Shown: piece after piece, positions 37,803-47,731 of the stretch | How positions within the stretch are numbered: position 1 is the stretch's first letter | Layout of the letters: each line of letters opens with the position of its first letter | Assembly (NCBI RefSeq): GCF_902497625.1 | Contig: NZ_CABVGX010000015.1 | Span: 48,529-112,528, forward strand | Length of the DNA: 64,000 nt | From: Pseudomonas fluorescens | GTDB taxonomy: Bacteria; Pseudomonadota; Gammaproteobacteria; Pseudomonadales; Pseudomonadaceae | Reading direction: 5' to 3' | Program-made: the position numbers and the translations under genes | Notes under the pieces: model-generated | What the model was told of the DNA's origin: nothing | The model's database searches: none | The model's input: only the letters and a program-made list of their open reading frames with translations

Positions 37803-39722
37803 ATGAATAGCTGGTTCGGTAACATCAGCGTGAACCTGAAACTGGGTCTGGGATTTGGCCTGGTCCTGGCACTGACCTGCGTCCTCGCCCTGACCGGCTG
37901 GACGAGCCTGGGCGGGTTGATTGATCGCAGCAACTGGATGAGCGACATCACCCAGCTCAATGCCGGTCTGACCAAACTGCGCGTGGTGCGCCTGCAATAC
38001 ATGCTGACTAACGGCGATGAAACCGCCGCACAGAATGTACAAACCACACTTGATGCGTTCTCCGCCCAGCAACAATCTCTGCTTTCGTCCTTCAAGAGTT
38101 CGGAAAACATCAAGCTGCTGCAAGCGCAGGGCAGCACCATCGAGGCCTACAAGGCCTCCCTGAACAAAATGCGTAGCGCCTACCGCACCGGCAACAGTGC
38201 CAGCGCCAGCATGAGCAGCAATGCCGAAACCGCCAACACGCAGATCAATACCATCAGCAGTAGCGTGTTGCAGATGCCGCTTAGCGACCAGCGCTCAGAA
38301 CAATTCCAGGCGATCACCGCAGCCAGGGAAGCCTTCCTGCTCGCGCGTTATGAAGTGCGCGGTTATACCGCAACCGCCAACGCCGAGACTGAGCAGAAAG
38401 CCATCCGCCAACTCGACCTGGCCATCGCCAGCCTGAAGCCACTCAACGCACAGTTCGCCGACACTCAGCCGGACGCGTTGCGTCAGCTGGACAACGCCTT
38501 GGGCAATTACCGCAGTGCGTTGCAGGCTTATAAAGCCGCAAACAGCGACGTGGTGCAGGCGCGCAAGGAAATGACTGATCAGGGCACGACCATCGTCTCG
38601 CTCAGCGATCAGCTGTATCAGATTCAGCTCGACCGCCGCGACGCCGAAAGCGCCCAGGCGCGCACCCTGCAACTGATCAGCACGTTGCTGGCCTTACTGG
38701 TCGGCGTGATTGCCGCCGTCATCATCACTCGTCAAATCACCGGCCCGTTACGTGACACCCTGGCGGTGGTTGAGCGCATTGCCAGCGGCGACTTGTCCCA
38801 GGACGTGAAGGTGACTCGCCGCGATGAACTTGGCGTGTTGCAGCAAGGCATCGCCCGCATGGGGGTAACCCTGCGCGATTTGATCAGCGGCATCCGCGAT
38901 GGCGTCACGCAGATTGCCAGCGCCGCCGAAGAACTGTCGGCGGTGACCGAGCAAACCAGCGCCGGTGTCAACAGCCAGAAGGTGGAGACCGATCAAGTGG
39001 CGACTGCGATGCACGAGATGACCGCAACCGTTCAGGAAGTCGCACGCAACGCCGAAGAAGCTTCGCAAGCGGCGGCCGCTGCTGACGGTGAAGCCCGGGA
39101 AGGTGACAAAGTCGTCAACGAAGCCATCGCGCAGATTGAACGTCTGGCCAGCGAAGTGCTGCGCTCGACGGAAGCGATGGGTGTGCTGCAACAGGAAAGC
39201 GACAAGATCGGCAGCGTCATGGACGTGATCAAGGCCGTCGCCGAGCAGACCAATCTGCTGGCGCTCAACGCAGCGATTGAAGCCGCCCGCGCAGGTGAAG
39301 CCGGGCGTGGTTTTGCCGTGGTCGCCGACGAGGTGCGTGGCCTGGCGCAACGCACGCAGAAATCCACCGAAGAAATCGAAGGTCTGGTGGCGGCCCTGCA
39401 GAACGGCACGCAGCAAGTGTCGACGGTGATGAACAACAGCCGCGCCCTCACCGACAGCAGTGTCGCGCTGACGCGCAAGGCTGGCGTGTCACTGGAGAAC
39501 ATCACCCGGACGGTGTCCAGCATCCAGTCGATGAATCAACAGATCGCAGCCGCGGCCGAGCAACAAAGCGCGGTGGCCGAAGAGATCAGCCGCAGCATCA
39601 TCAACGTGCGTGACGTGTCCGAACAGACCGCCGCCGCCAGCGATGAAACCGCTGCGTCGAGTGTCGAACTGGCGCGCCTGGGTAATCAGTTGCAGATGAT
39701 GGTGAGTCACTTCCGGGTTTGA
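37803..39722 (+). CDS. Methyl-accepting chemotaxis protein with HBM-type sensor
   Basis: A 639-residue transmembrane chemoreceptor. ATG 37803 follows GGAGG (37791-37795); the GTG at 37800 is less likely. One membrane helix near 12-33 ([18 protein letters not shown]), a ~250-residue all-helical periplasmic domain, a second helix about 285-305 ([18 protein letters not shown]), a HAMP domain and a long signalling domain with the conserved tip [20 protein letters not shown]. The sensor length fits the helical bimodular (HBM) class, exemplified by McpS of P. putida, which binds organic acids such as TCA intermediates; the ligand here is not known. No CheW-binding defects are visible. Confidence 0.9.
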   Translation: MNSWFGNISVNLKLGLGFGLVLALTCVLALTGWTSLGGLIDRSNWMSDITQLNAGLTKLRVVRLQYMLTNGDETAAQNVQTTLDAFSAQQQSLLSSFKSSENIKLLQAQGSTIEAYKASLNKMRSAYRTGNSASASMSSNAETANTQINTISSSVLQMPLSDQRSEQFQAITAAREAFLLARYEVRGYTATANAETEQKAIRQLDLAIASLKPLNAQFADTQPDALRQLDNALGNYRSALQAYKAANSDVVQARKEMTDQGTTIVSLSDQLYQIQLDRRDAESAQARTLQLISTLLALLVGVIAAVIITRQITGPLRDTLAVVERIASGDLSQDVKVTRRDELGVLQQGIARMGVTLRDLISGIRDGVTQIASAAEELSAVTEQTSAGVNSQKVETDQVATAMHEMTATVQEVARNAEEASQAAAAADGEAREGDKVVNEAIAQIERLASEVLRSTEAMGVLQQESDKIGSVMDVIKAVAEQTNLLALNAAIEAARAGEAGRGFAVVADEVRGLAQRTQKSTEEIEGLVAALQNGTQQVSTVMNNSRALTDSSVALTRKAGVSLENITRTVSSIQSMNQQIAAAAEQQSAVAEEISRSIINVRDVSEQTAAASDETAASSVELARLGNQLQMMVSHFRV

Positions 39723-39776
39723 TCAAACGGTTGCGGTCATTATGCCGATCAATCAAGGCGCCGAACGCCGCAATCC

Positions 39777-39877
39777 CTGTAGGAGCGAGCCTGCTCGCGA
39801 AAAGCTCAAGGGCGACGTGTGCTATCTGAATGCATGCGTCGTCGCCGTTAATTTCGCGAGCAGGCTCACTCCTACAG
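39777..39877. repeat. REPIN: inverted pair of REP sequences
   Basis: CTGTAGGAGCGAGCCTGCTC is mirrored by GAGCAGGCTCACTCCTACAG 48 bases later, with CGCGAAA inside on both. It lies in the gap between convergent chemoreceptor and deacylase genes and has no coding content. Confidence 0.85.
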
Positions 39878-39942
39878 TAATTTGTGCAGCGCCGTTGAGC
39901 TTCAGCCAGCCACAAAACCCTGCTCTGCCCACCCTTGAATGG

Positions 39943-41400
39943 CTAGCAAAACCCGTCGCTCAAATCTCCCTTGCGCGCCAGAAAACGTCCTTCCCTCGCG
40001 CCGGTCGCCTGCCCTTCGCAGTAACTTAATACGCCATTGACCCACACGCCATCGATGCCTTCGGCCGCGCGTTGCGGATCGTTGAAATCGGCAACATCAC
40101 GAATGGTGTCAGGATCAAACATCACCAGATCAGCCCAATATCCCTCGCGAACTGCGCCACGCGCCTGCAAGCCGAATCGCGCAGCGGACAGCCCGGTCAT
40201 TTTATGCACGGCGGTATGCAGTGCAAACAAGCCAACATCGCGACTGTAATACCCGAGCACTCGCGGGAACGCTCCCCACAAGCGTGGATGCGGGAACGGG
40301 TCTTCCGGCAAGCCGTCAGAGCCGACCATGGATAACGGATGCGCGAGAATTTTTCTCACATCCGCTTCATCCATGCCGTAGTACACCGCGCCAGCAGGCT
40401 GCAAGCGACGCGCGGCATCGAGCAACGGCACGTTCCACTCGGCAGCAATGTCGATCAAGTCGCGCCCGCCGCATTCCGGGTGGGGTGTGGACCAGGTGAT
40501 GGTGATGCGATGAGCGTCTGTTACCTGCTTGAGGTCCAGGGTCGAGGAACTCGCCGCGTACGGATAACAATCGCAGCCGACCGGGTGAGATCTGGCCGCC
40601 TCTTCGAGTGAGGCCAGCAGTTGCGGACTGCGCCCCCAATTGCCGGCACCGGCACATTTGAGGTGGGAAATGATCACCGGGGATTTCGCGTGGCGGCCGA
40701 TCTGAAAAGCTTCGTCCATGGCCTGCAGCACCGGCTCGAATTCGCTGCGTAAATGAGTGGTGTACACCGCACCGAACGCTGCCAGCTCTTCGCTGAGTTG
40801 CATGACTTCATCGGTGGATGCCGAAAAGGCGATGGCATAAGCGAGCCCGGTCGATAAGCCCAACGCGCCAGCCTCGAGACTCTCACGCAACTGCTCGCGC
40901 ATCGCGGTGACCTCCTCCGGCGTCGCCGTGCGCAGCAGATCATCGAGATGATTGCTGCGTAACGCGGTGTGGCCGACCAGCGCAGCGACGTTCAGCGTAG
41001 TGCTCGCCGCTTCCACGGCATTTCGATAGTCGCGGAAAGTGGGATAAACGAACGCTGCGGCCGTGCCCAGCAGGTTCATCGGGTCGGGCGGCTCACCCTT
41101 CAGACTTACCGGCGAAGCACTGATCCCGCAGTTACCGACGATCACCGTGGTTACCCCCTGACTGAGCTTGGGCAACATCTGCGGCTGACGGATAACGACA
41201 GTGTCGTCATGGGTGTGCACGTCGATGAAACCTGGCGCCAGCACCCGGCCCGCGGCGTCGATTTCTTCGCTAGCGCAGGCGTCGTGCAAGTCGCCTATGC
41301 GCTCGATGCGACCGGCAAGAATCGCCACGTCCGCGGCATATCCAGGGGAATTGCTGCCGTCGATAATCAGCGCGTTACGGATCAGCGTGTCGTACTTCAT
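39943..41400 (-). CDS. N-acyl-D-amino-acid deacylase (D-aminoacylase family)
   Basis: A 485-residue amidohydrolase. The ATG at 41400 is preferred: GGGAG lies before it, and upstream in-frame residues are a shadow of the regulator gene. The metal-binding HTHDD (about residue 65), VGNCGISASP (Cys ligand near 100), SHLKCAG and a C-terminal Asp region match D-aminoacylases. They release D-amino acids from N-acyl-D-amino acids in the cytoplasm; whether D-Glu, D-Asp or neutral D-amino acids are preferred is not decidable. It starts one base after the RpiR gene stop and is part of an operon with the permease. Confidence 0.88.
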   Translation of the reverse strand: MKYDTLIRNALIIDGSNSPGYAADVAILAGRIERIGDLHDACASEEIDAAGRVLAPGFIDVHTHDDTVVIRQPQMLPKLSQGVTTVIVGNCGISASPVSLKGEPPDPMNLLGTAAAFVYPTFRDYRNAVEAASTTLNVAALVGHTALRSNHLDDLLRTATPEEVTAMREQLRESLEAGALGLSTGLAYAIAFSASTDEVMQLSEELAAFGAVYTTHLRSEFEPVLQAMDEAFQIGRHAKSPVIISHLKCAGAGNWGRSPQLLASLEEAARSHPVGCDCYPYAASSSTLDLKQVTDAHRITITWSTPHPECGGRDLIDIAAEWNVPLLDAARRLQPAGAVYYGMDEADVRKILAHPLSMVGSDGLPEDPFPHPRLWGAFPRVLGYYSRDVGLFALHTAVHKMTGLSAARFGLQARGAVREGYWADLVMFDPDTIRDVADFNDPQRAAEGIDGVWVNGVLSYCEGQATGAREGRFLARKGDLSDGFC

Positions 41401-41401
41401 G

Positions 41402-42262
41402 TCAGTCTCCCAGCGGCAAGTGATCGTCGCCGCCACGGTAGTCGTCGAGCGCCAGTTTGATCCGCCGCAGACGCTCCTGGTTGTCTTCAGGATGGGCCAG
41501 CGCCAGCTCGGTGGCGAGCACGTCGATGGCCAGCAGCATGCCGTAGCGCGCGGCGGTTGGTTTGTAGATGAACGAGGTTTCCGCGCTTTGCAACGGCAGC
41601 AACACATCGGCAAGTTGCGCCAGCGGCGAGTCGGCTCGGGTGATCGCCAGAATCCGTGCACCGTAGCTGCGGGCGAGTTCGACGGCTTCGAGCAATTCGG
41701 GGGTGATGCCCGTCAGCGAGCAGACAATGACCGCGTGCTCGGCGCCGAGGCTGGCGGCGGTGACGCGCATCATCACCGGGTCGTGGCACACCGCAATCGG
41801 GTAGCCGAGACGCACCAGGCGCACTTGCAATTCGTCACTGCACAGCGTTGAGCAACCGCCCATGCCGAACGCGTGAATCATCCGCGCCTTGCCAATCAAT
41901 CTGACAGCATCGGCAAAACGCGACTCGTCGAATGCCGACAGGTGCTGGCGCAGCGTCGACTCGATATCGCCAACGATCTGCCGGTAAAACGCCGACTGCT
42001 CAGGCGTGCCCGCCGGGTCAAGAAAACGGCTGCCGACCCCGCTGGCCTGGGCCAGTTGCAGGCGCAGGTCGCGCAAGTCACGGCAACCGACGGTGCGCGC
42101 AAATCGCGAGAGCGTCGCGGTGCTGACTTCCGCCCGCTGCGCCAGTTCGTCGAGGCTGGCGGCAGAGGCAAACCCGACGTCATCGAGCATCAGACGAGCG
42201 ATGCGGCCTTCGCCGGCGCTGAAAGAATCCTGACGGGCGCGGATCTGGTAAAGAATGTCCAA
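41402..42262 (-). CDS. RpiR/MurR family transcription regulator
   Basis: A 286-residue regulator. It starts at TTG (42262), supported by GCGGAG eight bases upstream. An N-terminal HTH_6 (SLDELAQRAEVSTATLSRFARTVG region, ~34-60) is followed by a SIS sugar/phosphosugar-binding domain (~125-255; FGMGGCSTLCSDEL, VCSLTGITPELLEAV). Such proteins usually control genes for an acetylated amino-sugar or D-amino-acid pathway next to them. Here it sits between a GntP-type permease and D-aminoacylase, so it probably represses this cluster and senses a related compound. Confidence 0.88.
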   Translation of the reverse strand: MDILYQIRARQDSFSAGEGRIARLMLDDVGFASAASLDELAQRAEVSTATLSRFARTVGCRDLRDLRLQLAQASGVGSRFLDPAGTPEQSAFYRQIVGDIESTLRQHLSAFDESRFADAVRLIGKARMIHAFGMGGCSTLCSDELQVRLVRLGYPIAVCHDPVMMRVTAASLGAEHAVIVCSLTGITPELLEAVELARSYGARILAITRADSPLAQLADVLLPLQSAETSFIYKPTAARYGMLLAIDVLATELALAHPEDNQERLRRIKLALDDYRGGDDHLPLGD

Positions 42263-42276
42263 GGCAGCTTCTCCGC

Positions 42277-43626
42277 TTAGATCAGGTAGGAAAGACCGAC
42301 AGTGAGGGCGAAAGCCACCACTGAAATAATGGTCTCCAGCACCGTCCAGGTCTTGAAGGTCTGGGCGACGGTCATGTTGAAGTATTCCTTGATCAACCAG
42401 AAGCCGCCGTCATTGACGTGGGAAAAGATAACCGACCCCGCGCCCGTCGCCAGCACCAGCAACTCCGGATGCGGATAACCCAGGCCAATGGCTACCGGCG
42501 CGACAATCCCCGACGCCGTGGTCATGGCCACCGTCGCGGAGCCGGTGGCAATGCGCATCAGCGCGGCGAACAACCAGCCCATCAGCAGCGGCGACAAATG
42601 AAATTGGTGGGCAAGGCTGACGATCTGATCCGTCACGCCAGCGTCCACCAGAATTCTGTTCAGGCCACCGCCCGCGCCGACCAGCAAGGTAATACTCGCG
42701 GTGGGTGCCAGGCATTCGTTGGTGAATTTGAGGATCGATTCACGGCTGAAGCCCTGGGCGATGCCCAGTGTCCAGAAGCTCAACAAGGTCGCCAGCAGCA
42801 AGGCGATGACCGAGTTGCCGATGAACAGCAAAAACTGATTGAAGCCGCTGCCGGGGGTCGAGACCAGATTGGCCCAACCGCCCACCAGCATCAACACCAC
42901 CGGCAGCAGAATGGTCGCCATGGTGATGCCAAAGCCCGGCAAGCGATCGCGTGGTTCACGGTCGAGAAACTGGCGCTCAAGCGGGTTATCCGCCGGCAAC
43001 TGAATGCGCGGCACGATGAATTTGGCGTACAGGGGACCGGCGATGATTGCCGTGGGAATGCCGATCAAAATTGCGTAGAGCAAGGTCTGCCCCACCGAAG
43101 CCTGATACGCCTGTACCGCCAACATCGCCGCCGGGTGCGGTGGCACCAGCGCATGCACCACCGACAGGCCGGCGACCATCGGCAAACCAACCATTAGAAT
43201 TGACACGCCAACACGTCGGGCCACGGTAAACGCAATCGGCACCAGCAACACAAAACCGACCTCGAAAAACAGCGGAAGCCCCACCAGAAATGCGATACAG
43301 ACCATTGCCCAGTGCGCGTTCTTTTCGCCAAACCGATTGATCAACGTGCGCGCCAGCTGCTCGGCGCCTCCGGACTCGGCCATCATCTTGCCGAGCATTG
43401 TCCCCAACGCCACGACCAGCGCGATATGCCCCAGTGTTTTGCCGACCCCGGCCTCATACGCGCCCACCACACCGGACGCAGGCATGCCGGCCAGCAAGGC
43501 CAAAGCGATGGAAACGAGGGTGATGACGATGAAAGGGTTGAGACGGTATCGGGCGATCAGAACAATCAGCGCAATGATGGCGATGGCGGCATACACCAGC
43601 AGCCAGTAGCCGAAGGAAACGGTCAT
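42277..43626 (-). CDS. GntP-family permease
   Basis: A 449-residue membrane protein with about 12-13 helices, starting MTVSFGYWLLVYAAIAIIAL. Family landmarks are MMAESGGAEQLARTLI, GLPLFFEVGFVLLVP and ATGSATVAMTTASG. GntP permeases import gluconate and related hydroxy acids by proton symport; paralogues in D-amino acid clusters take up D-amino acids or N-acyl derivatives, which the context suggests here. It is the first gene of the operon, with GAGGAG eight bases before the ATG. Confidence 0.9.
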   Translation of the reverse strand: MTVSFGYWLLVYAAIAIIALIVLIARYRLNPFIVITLVSIALALLAGMPASGVVGAYEAGVGKTLGHIALVVALGTMLGKMMAESGGAEQLARTLINRFGEKNAHWAMVCIAFLVGLPLFFEVGFVLLVPIAFTVARRVGVSILMVGLPMVAGLSVVHALVPPHPAAMLAVQAYQASVGQTLLYAILIGIPTAIIAGPLYAKFIVPRIQLPADNPLERQFLDREPRDRLPGFGITMATILLPVVLMLVGGWANLVSTPGSGFNQFLLFIGNSVIALLLATLLSFWTLGIAQGFSRESILKFTNECLAPTASITLLVGAGGGLNRILVDAGVTDQIVSLAHQFHLSPLLMGWLFAALMRIATGSATVAMTTASGIVAPVAIGLGYPHPELLVLATGAGSVIFSHVNDGGFWLIKEYFNMTVAQTFKTWTVLETIISVVAFALTVGLSYLI

Positions 43627-43837
43627 GCGGTACTCCTCGAAAGGGTCACGTCGAATGGTTTATGAAACTCATAAATCATTTCGAGAGGTGATTTTCAAAC
43701 GAGGTGAAAGTAATTTTCGCAATGAGGTAAAAATTGTCGCTGAGAAGCATGCGGGGTCGCTGAATATGAAAATCAGTCAGGCGAACTTACATGGTTGACC
43801 GTGGGAGTGAGGAGCCTTGTTGTGACAAAGGGAATTC

Positions 43838-44019
43838 CTGTGGCGAGGGGGCTTGCCCCCGTTGGGACGCGAAGCGTCCCCCCGCATCCATTCAGCCAAA
43901 TGGGACCAAAGGTTTCACAACTGCTGCGCAGCCGAACGGGGCGGTGCGACGTTTCGCCAAGCCCCTCGCCAAAGGTTTACGCCACGACCGAAACCGCGAG
44001 CAGGCTCGCTCCCACAGTG
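43838..44019. repeat. REP-type palindromes between permease and SulP genes
   Basis: CTGTGGCGAGGGGGCTTGCC followed by a GGGACGCGAAGCGTCCC hairpin (43839-43888), then a CGCGAGCAGGCTCGCTCCCA element (43990-44015). The 396-base gap 43627-44022 has no believable gene; ORFs there are shadows. Confidence 0.7.
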
Positions 44020-44022
44020 GCC

Positions 44023-45468
44023 TCAGTCGTGGTTGACGCGGGCGCGCTTGAGCAGCTTCTTGCAACGCTCCGATAAATGCAGCACGCGCAGGTGTTTGCC
44101 GGCCTTGGCGTAGCGCTCGCGCAGAGTCATCAGCGCGGCGATGGCCGAGTAGTCGACAAAACTCAAGTGTCGGCAATCGATCGTCACTACGGCCGGATCA
44201 TTGGCCGGGTCAAACTGATCGAGAAACGGTGTGGTCGAGGCGAAGAACAGCGTGCCGTGGAGGTGATAGAGCTTGCTGCCATCGGCCTCGACGTGCGCGT
44301 CGGCATACAGTTCACGAGCCTGCTGCCAGGCGAAATTGAGGGCCGCGATGATGATGCCGCAGAGCACAGCGGTCGCCAGATCGGTGAACACGGTGATGAT
44401 CGTGACAGCGACGATCACCAGCACGTCGTTCAGCGGTACTTTGTTCAGCACGCGCAACGATGCCCAGGCGAACGTCTGCTGCGAAACCACGAACATCACG
44501 CCAACCAGCGCGGCCAGCGGAATGCGCTCGATCAGCGGCGACAGGAACAGGATGAACAGCAGGATCAGCACACCGGCCACCGCACCGGACAACCGGCCGC
44601 GACCACCGGAGCTGAGGTTGATCACGGTCTGGCCGATCATCGCGCAACCGCCCATGCCGCCGAACACGCCGGAGACCATGTTCGCCGCGCCCAGCGCCAC
44701 ACACTCCCGATCAGGAAAGCCGCGGGTTTCAGTGATTTCGTCGGTGAGGTTGAGGGTGAGCAGGGTTTCCAGCAAACCCACCAGGGCCATCAGAATCGCG
44801 TAAGGCGCGATGATGCGCAGGGTTTCCAGGGTCCAGGGAATGTCAGGCAGGGCGAAGGTCGGCAAGCCACCGGCGATGTGCGCCATATCGCCCAGGGTGC
44901 GGGTCGGCAGGCCGAGCAGGTACACCGCCAATCCTACGCTGAGAATCGCTACCAGCGCCGGCGGCACGGCACGGGTCAGACGCGGCAGCAGGTAGACGAT
45001 GGCCATGGTCGCGGCAACGAGTCCTGCCATCAGGTACAACGGTGGGCCGCTCAGCCAGTTTTCGCCACTCTTGAAGTGCTCAAGCTGCGCCAGCGCAATA
45101 ATGATCGCCAGACCATTGACGAACCCGAGCATCACCGGGTGCGGCACCATTCGCACCAGCTTGCCCAACTTGAGCAGCCCGAACGCGAGCATGATCAGGC
45201 CGCCGAGCAAGACCGTCGCGAGCAGATATTGCACGCCGTGCTGCACCACCAGCGCGACGATCACCACCGCCATTGATCCCGCCGCACCCGAGACCATTCC
45301 CGGCCGCCCGCCGAACAGCGCGGTCAGGGTGCAGATGATGAACGCGCCATAAAGCCCCATCAGCGGGTTGAGGTGGGCGACCAGGGCGAAGGCGATGCAT
45401 TCTGGAAGCAAGGCGAAAGAGGTGGTGAGTCCGGCCAGGACATCGGCGCGCAGACGTAGTGGTTTCAT
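44023..45468 (-). CDS. SulP-family inorganic anion transporter
   Basis: A 481-residue membrane protein with about 10-12 helices and a C-terminal STAS domain (~375-481; HLHGTLFFASTTPFLDQF, VTIDCRHLSFVDYSAIAAL). Family motifs FALLPECIAFALVAHLNPLMGLYG and GGMGGCAMIGQTVINL are visible. SulP members move sulfate, bicarbonate or other anions; no carbonic anhydrase is fused, so specificity is open. The ribosome-binding site is weak. Its own short gene, flanked by REP elements on both sides, stands alone. Confidence 0.92.
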   Translation of the reverse strand: MKPLRLRADVLAGLTTSFALLPECIAFALVAHLNPLMGLYGAFIICTLTALFGGRPGMVSGAAGSMAVVIVALVVQHGVQYLLATVLLGGLIMLAFGLLKLGKLVRMVPHPVMLGFVNGLAIIIALAQLEHFKSGENWLSGPPLYLMAGLVAATMAIVYLLPRLTRAVPPALVAILSVGLAVYLLGLPTRTLGDMAHIAGGLPTFALPDIPWTLETLRIIAPYAILMALVGLLETLLTLNLTDEITETRGFPDRECVALGAANMVSGVFGGMGGCAMIGQTVINLSSGGRGRLSGAVAGVLILLFILFLSPLIERIPLAALVGVMFVVSQQTFAWASLRVLNKVPLNDVLVIVAVTIITVFTDLATAVLCGIIIAALNFAWQQARELYADAHVEADGSKLYHLHGTLFFASTTPFLDQFDPANDPAVVTIDCRHLSFVDYSAIAALMTLRERYAKAGKHLRVLHLSERCKKLLKRARVNHD

Positions 45469-45552
45469 GGGGGGCGGGACACGGCAAGGAAATGAGGTGC
45501 GGATGTTACGGAATTGAGGCTGGCGGGGCCAGTTGCTGAGAATCAGAAAATG

Positions 45553-45649
45553 CCTTCGCGAGCAGACTCACTCCTACAATAGGTCTTCAATGAACACAAC
45601 TTTTGTGCCCGACAGAAACCTACTGTAGGAGTGAGCCTGCTCGCGAAGG
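45553..45649. repeat. REPIN between SulP and SDR genes
   Basis: CCTTCGCGAGCAGACTCACT at 45553 and its inverse ending CGAAGG at 45649 make an inverted pair with a loop of about 35 bases, same family as 39777-39877. Confidence 0.85.
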
Positions 45650-45672
45650 CAGCACCGCGGTCTACAGCGAAC

Positions 45673-46566
45673 TCAAACCATCTCGTCCCGAATCCATTCA
45701 ACCACCGACGTCCGCTGCGGCGCCCAGCCGAGTAATTCACGCGCGTGCTTCCCGCGCACCCGGCTGTTGGAGCCCAGACCGTAATTGGCCATTTCATAGC
45801 CCCACTCGGCCTCGGCTTCTGGCAACGGCCAGTCCTGTGGCGCACCCAGCTTCAACGCTTTGGCAATCGCGGTGGTCATCTCGATGAACGACGCCTCACC
45901 ACTTTCAACAAAGTAGAACGTGCCAGGAACGTTCTTGTTCAGCGCCAACAGATACAGGGCAACCACGTCTTCAATGTGCACGTTCGACCAGATATTCCGA
46001 CCCGTACCGACATGCCGCACTGTCCCGCTTTTGCGCGCCTGTTTGAGCAAGCGCGGCAACTGCACGCTGTCGCGCTTGACGCCCAGGCTGTGGCCGTAAA
46101 TCAACGTATTGCAGATGACGGCCGAGTTCACGCCATCCTGCGCGGCGGCGAGAATCAGATTGTCGATGGCCACGCGATCAGCCTTGTCGACGGTCGGCTC
46201 CGGCAGGTTGTCTTCGTGATAAATGACGTCACTGGACTTGCCGCCCGACGCATCGCCGACGATGCTCGACCCACTGGTGTGCAGAAACACTTTATGCGAG
46301 CCGCGCAGTGCATCCAGCAGCGCTTGAACCGCGCCGCGATGGTCGCTGCTGGCCGCATTGATCACGGCGTCCGCAGCGCGAGCCTGTTCGGCCAATAGTG
46401 CGCCGTCGTCAAGAGTGCCGATCACCGGAGTGATGCCCAGCGCGCTCAGTTCATCGGCTTGTTCGACGCTGCGCACCAGGCCCGTAACTGTATGGCCGGC
46501 GCGGGCCAGACCAGTGGCGATGGAGCCGCCGATGAAACCTGCAGCACCGGTAACGAATACGTTCAT
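45673..46566 (-). CDS. NAD-dependent epimerase/dehydratase-type SDR protein
   Basis: A 297-residue atypical extended SDR. ATG 46566 is chosen since AGGGAG precedes it and VTGAAGFIGGSI (NAD(P) motif) follows. The middle has NAASSDHRGAVQALLDAL and FLHTSGSSIVGD, and YGHSLGVKR. The usual YxxxK pair is not evident, so it may be an unusual reductase rather than a sugar epimerase. Substrate unknown. It is next to a LysR gene on the same strand (about 100 bases upstream). Confidence 0.85.
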   Translation of the reverse strand: MNVFVTGAAGFIGGSIATGLARAGHTVTGLVRSVEQADELSALGITPVIGTLDDGALLAEQARAADAVINAASSDHRGAVQALLDALRGSHKVFLHTSGSSIVGDASGGKSSDVIYHEDNLPEPTVDKADRVAIDNLILAAAQDGVNSAVICNTLIYGHSLGVKRDSVQLPRLLKQARKSGTVRHVGTGRNIWSNVHIEDVVALYLLALNKNVPGTFYFVESGEASFIEMTTAIAKALKLGAPQDWPLPEAEAEWGYEMANYGLGSNSRVRGKHARELLGWAPQRTSVVEWIRDEMV

Positions 46567-46669
46567 GGAGAAACTCCCTGCGTGGATAAGTGATGCGATG
46601 AGTATCCGGCAGCCAGCTCTGCCGAAAAATCCCCGCTGACCCAATTCACTCTTGTGCAGAAGTCACGAA

Positions 46670-47581
46670 TCAGCCGGCGAAGTCAGCGAGCGCGTAGCGA
46701 GCCAGTTTGCCTTGGATGAAGTCCAGGAAGCATTGAATGCGCAGGGCCAGTTGCGAGTTTCGGTAGTACACCGCGTTGATCGGCTGCCGATAGCCACTGT
46801 TGAACTCCGCCAGCACTGCCTTCAAACGGCCGGCACGGATGTCTTCGATGGTCATGAAATGCGACAGGCTGGCGATGCCCTGACCTTCGAGCGCCAGATG
46901 CCTCAGGGTTTCGCCGCTGGATGCGCTGATCGACGCCTCAATCGGCCAGCGATCGCCGTGCACGTGACGCAGCGGCCATTGATTAAGCCCTTCATTGTGG
47001 GTGAACCCCAGCAAGGTATGGTTGGCCAGATCGGCCACTTGCGCCGGCGTACCCTGTTGTTCCAGGTACGCCGGGCTGGCAACGATGTGCAGCGGGCTGC
47101 AGCCCAGCGACCGCGCGTGCAGCGTCGAGTCGGCCAGCGCACCGATGCGGATGGCGATATCGGTGCTCTGCTCGAGCAGGTCGATAATCAGGTCGTTGCT
47201 GTTGAGCTCCAGTTGAATCTCCGGATAGAGCCTACGGAACTCATCGATGTACGGCACGATGGCGTGCAGCATGAACGGTGCGGCGGCATTGATGCGCAGA
47301 CGTCCGGAGGGTGTTTGCTGGCGCGAGGACAGACGCTCTTCGAGCTCTTCCATCTGATCGAGAATCAGCTTGGCGTGTTCGAAAAAGTATTTGCCCTCCT
47401 CGGTCAGGTCCATGCGTCGCGTGGTGCGGTTGATCAGCGTGGTGTCGAGTTTCGCCTCCAGCCGCGACAACGTGCGACTGACCGCCGACGGTGTTTGCCC
47501 AACCTGCTCGGCAGCGGCGGAAATCGATCCGCATTCAATTACGCAGACGAAAATCTGCAACTCATCGGATCTGGCTTTCAC
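46670..47581 (-). CDS. LysR-family transcription regulator
   Basis: A 303-residue LysR protein. The start is taken as GTG 47581, with AGAG before it; a longer frame to 47671 would extend into the REPIN and is unlikely. The N-terminal winged helix (FVCVIECGSISAAAEQVGQT, then SAVSRTLSRLEAKL) and the two-lobe effector domain (PSGRLRINAAAPFMLH onward) are complete. Neighbours are the SDR gene just downstream and mdaB upstream, both on the same strand, and either may be a target. Confidence 0.93.
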   Translation of the reverse strand: MKARSDELQIFVCVIECGSISAAAEQVGQTPSAVSRTLSRLEAKLDTTLINRTTRRMDLTEEGKYFFEHAKLILDQMEELEERLSSRQQTPSGRLRINAAAPFMLHAIVPYIDEFRRLYPEIQLELNSNDLIIDLLEQSTDIAIRIGALADSTLHARSLGCSPLHIVASPAYLEQQGTPAQVADLANHTLLGFTHNEGLNQWPLRHVHGDRWPIEASISASSGETLRHLALEGQGIASLSHFMTIEDIRAGRLKAVLAEFNSGYRQPINAVYYRNSQLALRIQCFLDFIQGKLARYALADFAG

Positions 47582-47618
47582 GTGTGTTCTCTTTCGCTGA
47601 TCGGCGTCTGGGCATTGC

Positions 47619-47701
47619 AAAGATCGCAGCCTGCGGCAGCTCCTACAATGGCTGGCACTGTGCCTGTTCACGTGTAGGAGCTGCCGCAGGCTGCGATCTT
47701 T
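47619..47701. repeat. REPIN: perfect 29-bp inverted pair
   Basis: AAAGATCGCAGCCTGCGGCA begins a 29-bp arm at 47619-47647; the exact reverse complement is at 47673-47701, with 25 bases between. It belongs to a different REP family from those at 39777 and 45553. Confidence 0.92.
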
Positions 47702-47731
47702 CCGGCCGTTGCGACGAATAGTAGCCGAGGG

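Noticed and set aside
37454..37810. Protein-coding gene between pelX and the chemoreceptor
   Set aside because: The frame crosses a strong terminator and the chemoreceptor ribosome-binding site and has no family-like sequence.
39601..39915. Minus-strand gene over the REPIN after the chemoreceptor
   Set aside because: It spans the REP palindromes and the end of the chemoreceptor and has no ribosome-binding site.
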